From Streptomyces seoulensis (GTDB lineage Bacteria; Actinomycetota; Actinomycetes; Streptomycetales; Streptomycetaceae): a stretch of 64,000 nucleotides of DNA. This document shows, in pieces, positions 46,799-57,977 of the stretch. Positions within the stretch are counted from its first letter, which is position 1. Each line of letters opens with the position of its first letter. Location: NCBI GenBank assembly GCA_013364255.1, contig CP054936.1:3192853-3256852 (forward strand), in the 5' to 3' direction. Under the pieces are notes generated by a model, which was not told where the DNA came from, searched no databases, and saw only the letters and a list, made by a program, of their open reading frames with translations. The translations under genes and the position numbers were made by a program.

Positions 46799-47632
46799 TC
46801 AGGACTGGAAGTCGGCCCGGTGGTCCTCGGCCCACCGGGCGAAGGTGCGGGCCGGGGCGCCGGTGACCTGCTCCACGGTGCCGGTGATCTCCGGGGGCGT
46901 GTCGACGGCGGCGCGGAAGGTGTTCAGCAGGCTCTCCAGCATGCCCGGCGGCACGTGGGGGAAGAGTTCGGGGCCGGCCTGCTCGGGCGGTAGCTCCACG
47001 AAGGTCAGTTCGCGGCCGAGGGCGCGGCCGATCGCGGCGGTCTGCTCGGCGTTGGTGGTGGCCCGCGGTCCGCTGAGGCGGTGCACGGCGCCTTCGTGAC
47101 CGGGGTCGAGGAGGGCGCGTTCGGCCACGGCGGCGATGTCGTCCTCGTGGATGGGGGCGGTCCGGGCGCCGGCGAAGACGCCGCGGACGGTGTCCCCGGC
47201 GCGGATCTGCGGCGCCCACTGGAGGGCGTTGGCGGCGAAGGCGCCCGGCCGCAGGAAGGTCCACTCCAGGCCGCTGTCGCGGATCGCCCGTTCCACGGTG
47301 GCGTGCATGACGTGGATGGGGTGGGTCTCGTCGGCGCCCTCGGCGACGATCGCGGAGGAGAGCAGGACGACGTGCCGTACGCCGGCCTCGCGGGCCGCCC
47401 GCAGCAGGCGGTCCGGCCGCTCCCCCGCGGCCTGCGCGTACAGGAACACTCCGGTCGCCCCCGTGAACAGGGCGGCGGGGTCGTCCGGCTGGAAGCGGAC
47501 GACCTCCGCCGGCGCGGGCAGGCCGGCCCGCAGCGGGTCGCGGGTCAGGGCGCGCACGGGCCGGCCGGCGGCGACGAGCCGGTCGACGAGGGCGCGGCCT
47601 ACGTTGCCGGTGGCGCCGGTGACTACGAACAC
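46799..47632 (-). CDS. NmrA-like NAD(P)-binding protein
   Basis: A 277-residue atypical short-chain dehydrogenase. It begins FVVTGATGNVGRALVDRLVA, the NmrA-type GxxGxxG motif, followed by RPVRALTRDPLRAG. LEWTFLRPGAFAANALQWAP is a typical NmrA/azoreductase-like block. It lacks the catalytic YxxxK of true dehydrogenases, so it may sense or use NAD(P)H. GTG 47632 lies behind GGAGGAAACC. It is convergent with the GNAT gene. Confidence 0.85.
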   Translation of the reverse strand: MFVVTGATGNVGRALVDRLVAAGRPVRALTRDPLRAGLPAPAEVVRFQPDDPAALFTGATGVFLYAQAAGERPDRLLRAAREAGVRHVVLLSSAIVAEGADETHPIHVMHATVERAIRDSGLEWTFLRPGAFAANALQWAPQIRAGDTVRGVFAGARTAPIHEDDIAAVAERALLDPGHEGAVHRLSGPRATTNAEQTAAIGRALGRELTFVELPPEQAGPELFPHVPPGMLESLLNTFRAAVDTPPEITGTVEQVTGAPARTFARWAEDHRADFQS

Positions 47633-47727
47633 GGTTTCCTCCGTGGCTCGGGCTGATCGTCCTCCGTACGTTCCGAGCCTAGGACGGTCCGGCGGCCCGG
47701 CGCAGCGTGGCCGGGGAGCGGCCGGGG

Positions 47728-50238
47728 CTACGCCTCCCGTACCCGCAGTGCCCGTGCCAGGTCGTCGAGCTGGTCGACGAGGGTACGGCGCAGGGCCGGG
47801 ACCGGGTCGCCGTCGCGCAGGCAGGTCTCGCCGAGGCTCAGGTGCGCGGCGTCGACGGCGTGGGCGGGGAAGGCCAGGCGGCCGGCGGCGCGGGCGATGG
47901 CGGGGCCGCGGCGGGCGGCGACGGCGAGCACGTCCGTGTAGTAGCGCGGCACGTACTCCCGTACCAGCTCGGCCTGTTCGGGCTGCCAGAAGCCCTGGGC
48001 GGTGGCGGTGAACAGGTAGTTGGACAGCTCGTCGCCGGTGAACATGGCCGCCCAGGCGGCGCGCTTGGCCTCGGGGTCGGGCAGGGCGGCGCGGCAGCGG
48101 GCGGCGCCCTCCTGGCCGCCGGCGGAGGGGTCGCGCTCCAGTTCGGCGGCGATGGCCGCTTCGTCGGTGGCGCCGAGGACGGCGAGCCGGGCCAGGACGC
48201 GCCAGCGCAGTTCGGGGTCGAGTTCGGGGCCGCCGGGGACCATGCCGTCGGCGAGCCAGGCGGCGATGGCCTCGGGGTGGGCGGCGGCGTCCACGAACTG
48301 GCGTACCGCGATCAGCCGCAGGCCGGGGTGGTCGCCGTCCTCCGTGCGGCGCAGCAGGTCGCGGGCGAGGGCGGTGAGCGTGGTGAGGGCGGCGGGGCGG
48401 TCGTCGGGGTGCAGGTAGCGGTCGGTGATCTGCGGGCCGGCGAAGGCGAGGACGCCCTCGACGAGGGCGAGGTCGGTCTCCTCGGGCAGGTGGGCGGCGG
48501 CGGTGGCCAGGTAGTCGGCGGGGGCGAGGGCGCCGTCGCGGACCATGTCGCGCAGGGTGTTCCAGACGACGGCGCGGGTGAGCGCGTCGGGGATGCCCGA
48601 CAGGCCGCGCAGGGCGGTCTGCAGGGAGGTCTCGTCCAGGCGGATCTTGGCGTAGGTGAGGTCGAGGTCGTTGGGCACGACGAGGGCGGGGCGGATGCCC
48701 GGGCGGGGGGCGGGGGCGCCGTCGTGGGGCACGTCGGTGTCGTAGCGTTCCCGCAGGGTGAGGGTGCGGCCGTCGGAGAGGTCGCGGTCGTAGACGCCGA
48801 CGGTGACGCGGTGGGGGCGGGCGCCGTCGCGGTCGAGGGCGCAGGTCCACTGGCCGGGGTGGGCGTCGGTGGCCGCGGTGAGGGTGTCGACGCCGGTGGT
48901 GCGCAGCCATGCCTCGGCCCAGGCGGGTACGTCGCGGTCGGTGGCGGAGGCGAGGGAGTCGAGGAAGTCGGCGAGGGCGGCGTTGCCGAACCGGTAGCGC
49001 TCGAAGTGGGTGTTGATGCCGGCGAGGAAGTCCTTCTCGCCGAGCCAGGCGACCAGTTGGCGCAGGGCGGAGGCGCCCTTGGCGTAGGAGATGCCGTCGA
49101 AGTTGAGCAGGGCGGCGGCGGTGTCGTCGACCGCTTCGGGGGCGACGGGGTGGGTGGAGGGGCGCTGGTCGGCGTCGTAGCCCCAGGCCTTGCGGGAGAC
49201 GCCGAACTCGGTCCAGGCGCCGGTGAAGCGGGTGGCCTCGGCGGTGATCCGGTAGCCCATGTACTCGGCGAAGGACTCGTTCAGCCAGATGTCGTCCCAC
49301 CACCTGAGGGTGACGAGGTCGCCGAACCACATGTGGGCCATCTCGTGGGCGATGACGACGGCTCGGGTCTGGCGTTCGGTGTCGGTGACGGCGGAGCGGT
49401 AGACGAACTCGTCGCGGAAGGTGACCAGGCCGGGGTTCTCCATGGCGCCGGCGTTGAACTCGGGGACGAAGGCCTGGTCGTAGGAGTCGAAGGGGTAGGG
49501 CTCGGTGAACTTCTCGTGGTAGCGGTCGAAGCAGGCGCGGGTGAGGTCGAGGATCTCGTCGGCGTCGGCGTCGAGGTGGGGGGCCAGTGAGCGGCGGCAG
49601 TGGATGCCGAAGGGCAGGCCGCGGTGCTCGGTGCGCACCGAGTGCCAGGGGCCGGCGGCGACGGCGACGAGGTAGGTGGAGATGCGGGGGGTGGTGGCGG
49701 CGCGCCAGACGCCGTCGCCGGTGTGTTCGGTGATGCCGTTGGCCAGGACGGTCCAGTCCTCGGGGGCCTTGACGGTGAGGTCGAAGACGGCTTTGAGGTC
49801 GGGCTGGTCGAAGGCGGGGAAGACGCGCTGGACGTCGTCGAGGAAGAGCTGGGTGTAGACGTAGGTCTCGCCGTCGGCGGGGTCGGTGAAGCGGTGCATG
49901 CCCTCGCCGGTGCGGGAGTAGCGCATGCGGGCGTCGACGCGCAGTTCGTGTTCGCCGAGGGCGAGGTTCTTCAGGGGCAGCCGGTTCTCGTCGAGGGCGG
50001 CGGGGTCGAGGGGCTGTCCGTCGAGGGTGGCGGAGCGCAGCTCGGCGGGCTTCAGCTCGACGAAGGTGTCCGCCGTGTCCTGGCCCGCGCCGGCCCGTAC
50101 GGTGAACCGGATGGCGGTCCGGGACGCGAAGGTGTCGTCGCCGCCGGTCAGGTCGAGGTCGACGGTGTAGCGGTGGACGTCGAGGAGCTGGGCACGGGTC
50201 TGCGCTTCGTCGCGCGTCAGTACGGACATGCGTGCCAT
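47728..50238 (-). CDS. pepN: Aminopeptidase N (M1 family)
   Basis: An 836-residue zinc aminopeptidase that removes N-terminal amino acids from peptides in the cytoplasm. The substrate-binding GAMENPGLVTFRDEFVYR and the zinc motif VIAHEMAHMWFGDLVTLRWW with the third ligand in WLNESFAEYMG are present. The long helical ERAP1-like C-terminal domain is complete. ATG 50238 gives MARMSVLTRDEA; ATG 50229 would shorten it by three residues. It stands alone between NmrA-like and chorismate mutase genes. Confidence 0.93.
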   Translation of the reverse strand: MARMSVLTRDEAQTRAQLLDVHRYTVDLDLTGGDDTFASRTAIRFTVRAGAGQDTADTFVELKPAELRSATLDGQPLDPAALDENRLPLKNLALGEHELRVDARMRYSRTGEGMHRFTDPADGETYVYTQLFLDDVQRVFPAFDQPDLKAVFDLTVKAPEDWTVLANGITEHTGDGVWRAATTPRISTYLVAVAAGPWHSVRTEHRGLPFGIHCRRSLAPHLDADADEILDLTRACFDRYHEKFTEPYPFDSYDQAFVPEFNAGAMENPGLVTFRDEFVYRSAVTDTERQTRAVVIAHEMAHMWFGDLVTLRWWDDIWLNESFAEYMGYRITAEATRFTGAWTEFGVSRKAWGYDADQRPSTHPVAPEAVDDTAAALLNFDGISYAKGASALRQLVAWLGEKDFLAGINTHFERYRFGNAALADFLDSLASATDRDVPAWAEAWLRTTGVDTLTAATDAHPGQWTCALDRDGARPHRVTVGVYDRDLSDGRTLTLRERYDTDVPHDGAPAPRPGIRPALVVPNDLDLTYAKIRLDETSLQTALRGLSGIPDALTRAVVWNTLRDMVRDGALAPADYLATAAAHLPEETDLALVEGVLAFAGPQITDRYLHPDDRPAALTTLTALARDLLRRTEDGDHPGLRLIAVRQFVDAAAHPEAIAAWLADGMVPGGPELDPELRWRVLARLAVLGATDEAAIAAELERDPSAGGQEGAARCRAALPDPEAKRAAWAAMFTGDELSNYLFTATAQGFWQPEQAELVREYVPRYYTDVLAVAARRGPAIARAAGRLAFPAHAVDAAHLSLGETCLRDGDPVPALRRTLVDQLDDLARALRVREA

Positions 50239-50373
50239 GCTGCCTGATGCCCCCGGCGGGGCACGAGGGGGTTCCGGGGCCGGACCGGAGCCCGGCGGCC
50301 GTCCCCGCGCACCGCTCGGGGCGCACGCCCTCCGGGGCGCTCCCGTCCGCACACCCCCTGGCGGGGGTGTGCG

Positions 50374-50721
50374 TCAGCCCGCCGGGGGCGGCTCCTGGGC
50401 GGAGCCGTCGGCGATGCGCTCGTGGTGGCGGATCACCTCGGCGATGATGAAGTTGAGGAACTTCTCGGCGAAGGCCGGGTCGAGCTTGGCGTCCTCGGCA
50501 AGGGCGCGCAGCCGGGCGATCTGGCGGGCCTCGCGGGCGGGGTCGGCGGGCGGCAGCTGGTGGGCGGCCTTGAGGTGCCCGACCTGCTGGGTGGCCTTGA
50601 ACCGCTCGGCGAGCATGTGGACGACGGCCGCGTCGATGTTGTCGATGCTGTCGCGCAGCCGGGCGAGTTGCGCGCGGACGGCGGCGTCGACGTCACCGGT
50701 GCCGGTGTTGCTGGTGCTCAT
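50374..50721 (-). CDS. Chorismate mutase, AroQ class
   Basis: A 115-residue all-helical chorismate mutase that turns chorismate into prephenate for phenylalanine and tyrosine. LARLRDSIDNIDAAVVHMLA holds the first helix with its conserved Arg and Asp, ERFKATQQVGHLKAAHQLPP the active-site Arg/Lys region, and REARQIARLRALAEDAKLDP plus FAEKFLNFIIAEVIRHH the last helices. No signal peptide, so it is the cytoplasmic form. The ATG at 50721 is preferred over a TTG three codons earlier. Confidence 0.9.
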   Translation of the reverse strand: MSTSNTGTGDVDAAVRAQLARLRDSIDNIDAAVVHMLAERFKATQQVGHLKAAHQLPPADPAREARQIARLRALAEDAKLDPAFAEKFLNFIIAEVIRHHERIADGSAQEPPPAG

Positions 50722-50823
50722 GGTGGGCAACTCTACGGGGGCGCGGGACGGGTTCGATCATGTCCGGCGGCGGGGCGGACGCCTATGGTGGGAAGGGGTC
50801 AGGGCGTCTTTGGGGGTGTGGAC

Positions 50824-51723
50824 GTGGCGGACGACGGACCGGTCGAGCGCGGTTACCCGCATCTGGAGACGGTGCGCGCGGCGATCACGGCGCTCTACCG
50901 GCGGCTGTCGTACGTCGGTGTGCGGACGTTCGCGGCCGGCGTGGCCCCGGTGGACGTGGCGTTCTGCGACGCCGACGACCTGCATCTGGGCGCGCAGCGG
51001 GTGGCGCGGGAGCTGGTGCGGCACTACGGGCTGCCGGACGCCCGGCTGATCGTCGGCTTCCGGGAGATGCGGCACGCGGCGAACGTGGAGCTGACGGCGG
51101 GCCCCGAGTACTTCGTGGAGCTGAACGACCGCTTCCGCACCCACCGGCGGGACATCGGCGCGGCCCTCGCGCACGAGGTGACGCACGTGTATCTGCACCG
51201 CCTCGACCTGTCCTTCCCGGGCACCCGGGACAACGAGATCCTCACCGACACGACGGCGGCGTACCTGGGCGCGGGCTGGCTGCTGCTGGACGCGTTCCGG
51301 CAGGACGGCGTCTCCTCGCAGAAGCTCGGCTATCTCACCCCGGAGGAGTTCGGCTATGTGCTGGCCAAGCGGGCGCTGGTCTTCGACGAGGATCCTTCGG
51401 TCTGGTTCACCAGTCCGCAGGGCTACGAGGCGTACGCGGAGGGGATGGACCGCGCCCGCCGGGACGCGCGGCAGCCGCCGCTGACGGCGGCGGGCTGGGC
51501 GGGCCGCCGCCGCTACGCCCGCGACCGCCGGCACGCCCAGGAGCACGGCCACGACCGGAGTCCGACGCCGGCGGCCCCGTACTCCTTCACGGCCGCCGGC
51601 CCGGAGCCGCTGCGGGTGTCGTTCCCGTGCCCGACCTGCCATCAGCGGATCAGGGTGCCGGTGCGCGGCAGGGTACGGGCCCGCTGCGGGCTGTGCCGGA
51701 CGGTCCTGGAGTGCGACACGTAG
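50824..51723 (+). CDS. Metalloprotease-like protein with C-terminal zinc ribbon
   Basis: A 299-residue protein. A gluzincin-like motif ALAHEVTHVYLHRLDLSFPG lies near residue 120, with a possible third ligand in NEILTDTTAAYLGAGWLLLD. A basic linker (GRRRYARDRRHAQEHGHDR) leads to a C-terminal four-cysteine ribbon: FPCPTCHQRIRVPVRG and RCGLCRTVLEC. There is no signal peptide, so it acts in the cytoplasm. The combination of an HExxH protease with a zinc ribbon is not one I can place in a named family. GTG 50824 has GGGGG seven bases upstream. Confidence 0.75.
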   Translation: MADDGPVERGYPHLETVRAAITALYRRLSYVGVRTFAAGVAPVDVAFCDADDLHLGAQRVARELVRHYGLPDARLIVGFREMRHAANVELTAGPEYFVELNDRFRTHRRDIGAALAHEVTHVYLHRLDLSFPGTRDNEILTDTTAAYLGAGWLLLDAFRQDGVSSQKLGYLTPEEFGYVLAKRALVFDEDPSVWFTSPQGYEAYAEGMDRARRDARQPPLTAAGWAGRRRYARDRRHAQEHGHDRSPTPAAPYSFTAAGPEPLRVSFPCPTCHQRIRVPVRGRVRARCGLCRTVLECDT

Positions 51724-51871
51724 CCGCGGCGGGCGGCAGGGTGCGGACATGCGTCGGCGCCTGCCCGGGTGTCCGGTCGGGGACGGTGGGCAAGCGCCAA
51801 CTCGGGGGGTCTGGGGGCAAGCCCCCAGATGACCCGCCCGTACGCCGTTGTACGGGACGTTCTGTGTGCCG

Positions 51872-53335
51872 TCAGACCATCAGCGAGCGGTCCGTCGGGC
51901 GGATGGGGGCCGGCAGGTCGCTGGCGCCCGTCAGGTAGCGGTCGGCGCCGTGGGCGGCGGAGCGGCCCTCGGCGATCGCCCACACGATGAGCGACTGGCC
52001 GCGGCCGGCATCGCCGGCCACGAACACGCCGGGCACGTTGGTCTGGAACTCGGCGTCCCGGGCGATGTTACCGCGTTCGTCGAGGTCCAGGCCGAACTGC
52101 TCGACCAGGCCGTTGGCGCGGTCGGTGCCGGTGAAGCCCATGGCGAGGGTGACGAGCTGGGCGGGGATCTTGCGCTCGGTGCCCGGCTTCGGCGTGAGCT
52201 TGCCGTCGACGAACTCGATCTCGCTCATGTGCAGCCACTGCACGTTGCCGTCCGCGTCGCCCTCGAAGTGGGTGGTGGAGACGGAGTAGACCCGCTCGCC
52301 GCCCTCCTCGTGCGCGGAGGTGACCTTGTAGAGCATGGGGAAGGTCGGCCACGGCTGGGAGAGCGGGTGACGGTCCTCGCCCGGCCGGGGCATGATCTCC
52401 AGCTGGGTCACCGAGGCCGCGCCCTGGCGGTGGGCGGTGCCCACGCAGTCCGCGCCGGTGTCGCCGCCGCCGATGACGACGACGTGCTTGCCCTCGGCCG
52501 AGATCGGCGGGCTGACGAAGTCGCCCTCCTGGACCTTGTTGGCCAGCGGCAGGTACTCCATCGCCTGGTACACGCCGGTGAGTTCGCGGCCGGGCACCGG
52601 CAGGTCGCGGGCGGTGGTGGCGCCGGCGGCGATGACGACGGCGTCGTAGCGCTTCTTCAGGTCGCCGGCCTTGATGTCGCGGCCGACCTCGACGCCGGTG
52701 CGGAACCGGGTGCCTTCCGCGCGCATCTGCTCGATACGGCGGTTGATGTGCCGCTTCTCCATCTTGAACTCGGGGATGCCGTAGCGCAGCAGGCCGCCGA
52801 CGCGGTCGGCGCGCTCGTAGACGGCGACGGTGTGGCCGGCCCGGGTGAGCTGCTGGGCGGCCGCCAGGCCCGCGGGGCCCGAGCCGATGACGGCGACGGT
52901 CTTGCCGGACAGCCGCTCGGGGATCTGCGGGGCGACGTCACCGGTCTCCCACGCCTTGTCGATGATGGAGACCTCGACGTTCTTGATGGTGACCGGCTGC
53001 TGGTTGATGCCGAGCACGCACGCCGACTCGCAGGGGGCCGGGCACAGCCGTCCGGTGAACTCCGGGAAGTTGTTGGTGGCGTGCAGCCGCTCCTGGGCGG
53101 CGGCCCAGTCCTCGCGGTAGGCGTAGTCGTTCCACTCGGGGATGAGGTTTCCGAGCGGGCAGCCGTTGTGGCAGAACGGGATGCCGCAGTCCATGCACCG
53201 GCTGGCCTGCTTGCTGATGATGGGCAGCAGCGAGCCGGGGACGTAGACCTCGTTCCAGTCCTTGACGCGCTCGGGGACGGGGCGGGTCCTGGCGACCTCG
53301 CGGCCGTGGTTGAGGAAGCCCTTCGGGTCAGCCAT
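51872..53335 (-). CDS. gltD: Glutamate synthase small subunit (GltD)
   Basis: A 487-residue NADPH-dependent subunit of GOGAT, which passes electrons to GltB. The Fe-S cysteines ([14 protein letters not shown], then CPAPCESAC), FAD motif [20 protein letters not shown] motif [14 protein letters not shown] and C-terminal FAD motif [20 protein letters not shown] are complete. It starts inside the end of gltB (8-base overlap), so the two are made together. It is the genuine partner of gltB; compare the orphan copy at 158-1645. Confidence 0.95.
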   Translation of the reverse strand: MADPKGFLNHGREVARTRPVPERVKDWNEVYVPGSLLPIISKQASRCMDCGIPFCHNGCPLGNLIPEWNDYAYREDWAAAQERLHATNNFPEFTGRLCPAPCESACVLGINQQPVTIKNVEVSIIDKAWETGDVAPQIPERLSGKTVAVIGSGPAGLAAAQQLTRAGHTVAVYERADRVGGLLRYGIPEFKMEKRHINRRIEQMRAEGTRFRTGVEVGRDIKAGDLKKRYDAVVIAAGATTARDLPVPGRELTGVYQAMEYLPLANKVQEGDFVSPPISAEGKHVVVIGGGDTGADCVGTAHRQGAASVTQLEIMPRPGEDRHPLSQPWPTFPMLYKVTSAHEEGGERVYSVSTTHFEGDADGNVQWLHMSEIEFVDGKLTPKPGTERKIPAQLVTLAMGFTGTDRANGLVEQFGLDLDERGNIARDAEFQTNVPGVFVAGDAGRGQSLIVWAIAEGRSAAHGADRYLTGASDLPAPIRPTDRSLMV

Positions 53336-56300
53336 GGGTCGCCGCCTCCATCATCTTCTCGGTGATCTCGGTCTCGGAGAGACCGGCTCGCTCGGCGGCG
53401 TCCTTGGCGGCGAGCACTGCCTTGTACGTGCTGGGGATGATCTTGCTGAAGCGGGCGGCGGCGGTGTCCCAGTCGGCCAGCAGCTTCTGGGCGACGGTGG
53501 AGCCGGTCTCCTCCTGGTGGCGGCGCACCACCTCGTGCAGCCACCGCTCGTCGCTCTCGTCCAGCGCTTCGACGGCGTCGAGGTTGCCGGCGTTGACGTG
53601 GTCGCGGTCCAGGTCGATGACGTAGGCGATGCCGCCGGACATGCCGGCCGCGAAGTTGCGGCCGGTCTCGCCGAGGACGACCGCGTGGCCGCCGGTCATG
53701 TACTCGCAGCCGTGGTCGCCCACGCCCTCGGAGACGACGGTGGCGCCGGAGTTGCGGACGCAGAACCGCTCGCCGGTGCGGCCGCGCAGGAACAGCTCGC
53801 CGCCGGTGGCGCCGTAGGCGATGGTGTTGCCGGCGATGGTCGAGTACTCGGCGAGGTGGTCGGCGCCGCGGTCGGGGCGGACGACGATCCGGCCGCCGGA
53901 CAGGCCCTTGCCGACGTAGTCGTTGGCGTCGCCCTCCAGGCGCAGCGTCACGCCGTGCGGCACGAAGGCGCCGAAGGACTGGCCGGCGGAGCCGGTGAAG
54001 GTGATGTCGATGGTGTCGTCGGGCAGGCCGGCGCCGCCGAACTTCTTGGTCACCTCGTGGCCGAGCATGGTGCCGACGGTGCGGTTGATGTTGCGGATGG
54101 CGATCTGGGCGCGCACCGGCTGGGCGTCGGTGGCCAGGTCGGCGGACAGGGCGTCGGCGGCGAGCTTGATCAGCTCGTTGTCGAGCGCCTTCTCCAGGCC
54201 GTGGTCCTGGGCGACGATCCGGTGGCGGACCGCGCCCTCGGGCAGGTCGGGGACGTGGAACAGCGGTTGCAGGTCCAGGCCCTGCGCCTTCCAGTGGTCG
54301 ACGGCGCGGGTGACGTCGAGGGCCTCGGCGTGGCCGACGGCCTCCTCGATGGAGCGGAAGCCCAGCTCGGCGAGGATCTCGCGGACCTCTTCGGCGATGA
54401 AGGTGAAGAAGTTGACGACGTGCTCGGCCTGGCCGGCGTAGCGCTCGCGCAGCACCGGGTTCTGGGTGGCGATGCCGACCGGGCAGGTGTCCAGGTGGCA
54501 CACGCGCATCATGACGCAGCCGGAGACGACGAGCGGGGCGGTGGCGAAGCCGAACTCCTCGGCGCCCAGCAGCGCGGCGATGACGACGTCGCGGCCGGTC
54601 TTGAGCTGGCCGTCGGTCTGCACGACGATGCGGTCGCGCAGGCCGTTGAGCAGCAGCGTCTGCTGGGTCTCGGCCAGGCCCAGCTCCCAGGGGCCGCCCG
54701 CGTGCTTGAGGGAGGTCAGCGGGGAGGCGCCGGTGCCGCCGTCGTGGCCGGAGATGAGCACGACGTCCGCGTGGGCCTTGGACACGCCGGCCGCGACCGT
54801 GCCGACGCCGACCTCGGAGACCAGCTTCACGTGGATGCGGGCGGCCGGGTTGGCGTTCTTGAGGTCGTGGATCAGCTGGGCCAGGTCCTCGATGGAGTAG
54901 ATGTCGTGGTGCGGCGGCGGGGAGATGAGGCCGACGCCGGGGGTGGAGTGCCGGGTCCTGGCGACCCACGGGTACACCTTGTGGCCGGGCAGCTGGCCGC
55001 CCTCGCCGGGCTTGGCGCCCTGGGCCATCTTGATCTGGATGTCGTCGGCGTTGACGAGGTACTCACTGGTGACGCCGAAGCGGCCGGAGGCGACCTGCTT
55101 GATGGCGGAGCGCCGCGCCGGGTCGTAAAGGCGGTCCGGGTCCTCGCCGCCCTCGCCGGTGTTGGACTTGCCGCCCAGCTGGTTCATGGCGATGGCGAGG
55201 GTCTCGTGCGCCTCCTTGGAGATGGAGCCGTACGACATGGCGCCGGTGGAGAAGCGCTTGACGATCTCGGAGACCGGCTCGACCTCGTCCACCGGGATCG
55301 GCGTCCGGTCGGAGGTGAAGCCGAACAGGCCGCGCAGCGTCATCAGGCGCTCGGACTGCTCGTTCACCCGGGAGGTGTACTGCTTGAAGATGTCGTAACG
55401 GCCGGAGCGCGTGGAGTGCTGGAGGCGGAAGACCGTCTCCGGGTCGAACAGGTGCGGTTCGCCCTCGCGGCGCCACTGGTACTCGCCGCCGATCTCCAGC
55501 GCGCGGTGCGCGGGGGCGATGCCGGAGGCGGGGTAGGCCTTGGCGTGGCGGGCGGCGACCTCCTTGGCGACGACGTCGATGCCGACGCCGCCGATCTTGG
55601 TGGCGGTGCCGTTGAAGTACTTCTCCACGAAGGCGTCGTCCAGGCCGACGGCCTCGAAGACCTGGGCGCCGCGGTAGGAGGCGACGGTGGAGATGCCCAT
55701 CTTGGACATGACCTTCAGGACGCCCTTGCCGAGGGCGTAGATCAGGTTGCGGATGGCCTGCTCGGTCTCGATGCCGGGCAGGAAGGTGCCGGCGCGGACC
55801 AGGTCCTCGACGGACTCCATCGCCAGGTACGGGTTGACGGCGGCGGCGCCGTAGCCGATGAGCAGGGCGACGTGGTGGACCTCGCGGACGTCGCCGGCCT
55901 CGACCAGCAGGCCCACGTGGGTGCGCTGCTTGGTGCGGATGAGGTGGTGGTGGACGGCGGCGGTGAGCAGCAGCGAGGGGATCGGCGCGTGCTCGGCGTC
56001 GGAGTGCCGGTCGGACAGGACGATCAGGCGGGCGCCGTTGCCGATGGCGGCGTCGGCCTCGGCGCAGATCTCGTCGATGCGGGCGGCGAGCGCGTCGCCG
56101 CCGCCGGAGACCCGGTACAGGCCGGAGAGGGTGGCGGCCTTGAAGCCGGGCATGTCGCCGTCGGCGTTGATGTGGATGAGCTTGGCCAGCTCGTCGTTGT
56201 CGATGACCGGGAAGGGCAGGACGACGGAGCGGCAGGAGGCCGCGGTGGGCTCCAGCAGGTTGCCCTGCGGGCCGAGCGAGCTGCGCAGGGAGGTGACCAG

Positions 56301-57977
56301 TTCCTCGCGGATGGCGTCCAGCGGCGGGTTGGTGACCTGGGCGAACAGCTGGGTGAAGTAGTCGAAGAGCAGGCGGGGGCGCTCGGAGAGGGCGGCGATG
56401 GGCGAGTCGGTGCCCATGGAGCCGATCGGTTCGGCGCCGGCCTTGGCCATCGGGGCGAGCAGGACGCGCAGCTCCTCCTCGGTGTAGCCGAAGGTCTGCT
56501 GGCGGCGGGTGACCGAGGCGTGGGTGTGGACGATGTGCTCGCGCTCGGGCAGGTCGCCGAGCTCGATCTCGCCGGCCTCCAGCCACTCGGCGTAGGGCTG
56601 CTCGGCGGCGAGGGACGCCTTGATCTCGTCGTCCTCGATGATGCGGTGCTCGGCGGTGTCGACGAGGAACATCCGGCCGGGCTGGAGGCGGCCCTTGCGC
56701 ACGACGCGGGCGGGGTCGATGTCCAGGACGCCGACCTCGGAGCCGAGGACGACGAGGCCCTCGTCGGTGACCCAGTAGCGGCCCGGGCGCAGGCCGTTGC
56801 GGTCGAGGACGGCGCCGACCTGGGTGCCGTCGGTGAAGGTGACGCAGGCCGGGCCGTCCCAGGGCTCCATCATCGTGGAGTGGTACTCGTAGAAGGCGCG
56901 GCGGGCCGGGTCCATGGAGGCGTGGTTCTCCCAGGCCTCCGGGATCATCATCAGCACCGAGTGCGGCAGCGAGCGGCCGCCGAGGTGGAGCAGTTCGAGG
57001 ACCTCGTCGAAGGAGGCGGAGTCGGAGGCGTCCGGGGTGCAGATCGGGAAGATCCGCTCCAGGCCGTCCGTGCTGCCGCTGTCCGCGCTGCCGCTGTCCG
57101 CGCTGCCGCTGTCCGCGCGGCCGGCGGAGCCGAACAGCTGGGAGGCGAGCTGCGACTCGCGGGCCACCATCCAGTTGCGGTTGCCCTTGACGGTGTTGAT
57201 CTCGCCGTTGTGGGCGACGAACCGGTAGGGGTGGGCGAGCGGCCAGCTCGGGAAGGTGTTGGTGGAGAAGCGGGAGTGGACGAGTGCGATGGCCGAGGCG
57301 AAGCGGCGGTCGGACAGGTCCGGGAAGAACGGCTCCAGCTGGCCGGTGGTGAGCATGCCCTTGTAGACGAGGGTGCGGGCCGACAGCGAGGGGAAGTAGA
57401 CGCCCGCCTCGCGCTCGGCGCGCTTGCGCAGCACGAACGCCCGCCGGTCCAGGGCGATGCCCTCGCTCGCGTGGTCGGTGACGAACAGCTGGCGGAAGGC
57501 CGGCATGGTGGAGCGGGCGGTGGCGCCGAGGAGTTCGGGGGCGACCGGGACCTCGCGCCAGCCGAGGACGGTGAGGCCCTCCTCGGCGGCGATCGTCTCG
57601 ATGCGCGAGACGGCGTCCTCGGTGTCCTCGGTGGGCAGGAAGGCGATGCCGACCGCGTAACCGCCGGCGGCGGGCAGGTCGAATCCGGCCACCTCGCGCA
57701 GGAACGCGTCGGGCACCTGGGAGAGGATGCCCGCGCCGTCGCCGGAGTCGGGCTCCGAGCCGGTGGCGCCGCGGTGTTCGAGGTTGCGCAGCACGGTGAG
57801 GGCCTGCTCGACCAGCGCGTGGCTCGCCTCGCCGGTGAGGGTGGCCACGAAGCCGACGCCGCAGGCGTCGTGCTCGTTGCGGGGGTCGTACATACCCTGC
57901 GCAGCAGGGCGAGCATCCATAAAGGACCAGTGCTGGCCGTTCGTGGAGTGCTGGGACGGCTGGCGCGGCGTACGCAT
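53328..57977 (-). CDS. gltB: Glutamate synthase large subunit (GltB)
   Basis: A 1549-residue GOGAT large subunit that makes two glutamates from glutamine and 2-oxoglutarate. The class II glutaminase begins at Cys39 (EHDACGVGF) after a short propeptide. The central and FMN domains ([32 protein letters not shown]), the 3Fe-4S motif [17 protein letters not shown] and the C-terminal beta-helix ([20 protein letters not shown]) are in order. ATG 57977 has GGGAG upstream; a further ATG seven codons earlier lacks one. A 15-bp repeat encoding (ADSGS)3 near residues 287-302 is an unusual insertion. Confidence 0.95.
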   Translation of the reverse strand: MRTPRQPSQHSTNGQHWSFMDARPAAQGMYDPRNEHDACGVGFVATLTGEASHALVEQALTVLRNLEHRGATGSEPDSGDGAGILSQVPDAFLREVAGFDLPAAGGYAVGIAFLPTEDTEDAVSRIETIAAEEGLTVLGWREVPVAPELLGATARSTMPAFRQLFVTDHASEGIALDRRAFVLRKRAEREAGVYFPSLSARTLVYKGMLTTGQLEPFFPDLSDRRFASAIALVHSRFSTNTFPSWPLAHPYRFVAHNGEINTVKGNRNWMVARESQLASQLFGSAGRADSGSADSGSADSGSTDGLERIFPICTPDASDSASFDEVLELLHLGGRSLPHSVLMMIPEAWENHASMDPARRAFYEYHSTMMEPWDGPACVTFTDGTQVGAVLDRNGLRPGRYWVTDEGLVVLGSEVGVLDIDPARVVRKGRLQPGRMFLVDTAEHRIIEDDEIKASLAAEQPYAEWLEAGEIELGDLPEREHIVHTHASVTRRQQTFGYTEEELRVLLAPMAKAGAEPIGSMGTDSPIAALSERPRLLFDYFTQLFAQVTNPPLDAIREELVTSLRSSLGPQGNLLEPTAASCRSVVLPFPVIDNDELAKLIHINADGDMPGFKAATLSGLYRVSGGGDALAARIDEICAEADAAIGNGARLIVLSDRHSDAEHAPIPSLLLTAAVHHHLIRTKQRTHVGLLVEAGDVREVHHVALLIGYGAAAVNPYLAMESVEDLVRAGTFLPGIETEQAIRNLIYALGKGVLKVMSKMGISTVASYRGAQVFEAVGLDDAFVEKYFNGTATKIGGVGIDVVAKEVAARHAKAYPASGIAPAHRALEIGGEYQWRREGEPHLFDPETVFRLQHSTRSGRYDIFKQYTSRVNEQSERLMTLRGLFGFTSDRTPIPVDEVEPVSEIVKRFSTGAMSYGSISKEAHETLAIAMNQLGGKSNTGEGGEDPDRLYDPARRSAIKQVASGRFGVTSEYLVNADDIQIKMAQGAKPGEGGQLPGHKVYPWVARTRHSTPGVGLISPPPHHDIYSIEDLAQLIHDLKNANPAARIHVKLVSEVGVGTVAAGVSKAHADVVLISGHDGGTGASPLTSLKHAGGPWELGLAETQQTLLLNGLRDRIVVQTDGQLKTGRDVVIAALLGAEEFGFATAPLVVSGCVMMRVCHLDTCPVGIATQNPVLRERYAGQAEHVVNFFTFIAEEVREILAELGFRSIEEAVGHAEALDVTRAVDHWKAQGLDLQPLFHVPDLPEGAVRHRIVAQDHGLEKALDNELIKLAADALSADLATDAQPVRAQIAIRNINRTVGTMLGHEVTKKFGGAGLPDDTIDITFTGSAGQSFGAFVPHGVTLRLEGDANDYVGKGLSGGRIVVRPDRGADHLAEYSTIAGNTIAYGATGGELFLRGRTGERFCVRNSGATVVSEGVGDHGCEYMTGGHAVVLGETGRNFAAGMSGGIAYVIDLDRDHVNAGNLDAVEALDESDERWLHEVVRRHQEETGSTVAQKLLADWDTAAARFSKIIPSTYKAVLAAKDAAERAGLSETEITEKMMEAATHG
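57072..57116 (-). repeat. 15-bp tandem repeat within gltB
   Basis: Three perfect copies of GCTGCCGCTGTCCGC (plus strand) and a degenerate fourth to the left. They encode repeated Ala-Asp-Ser-Gly-Ser in the glutaminase domain, probably in a surface loop. Confidence 0.9.
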
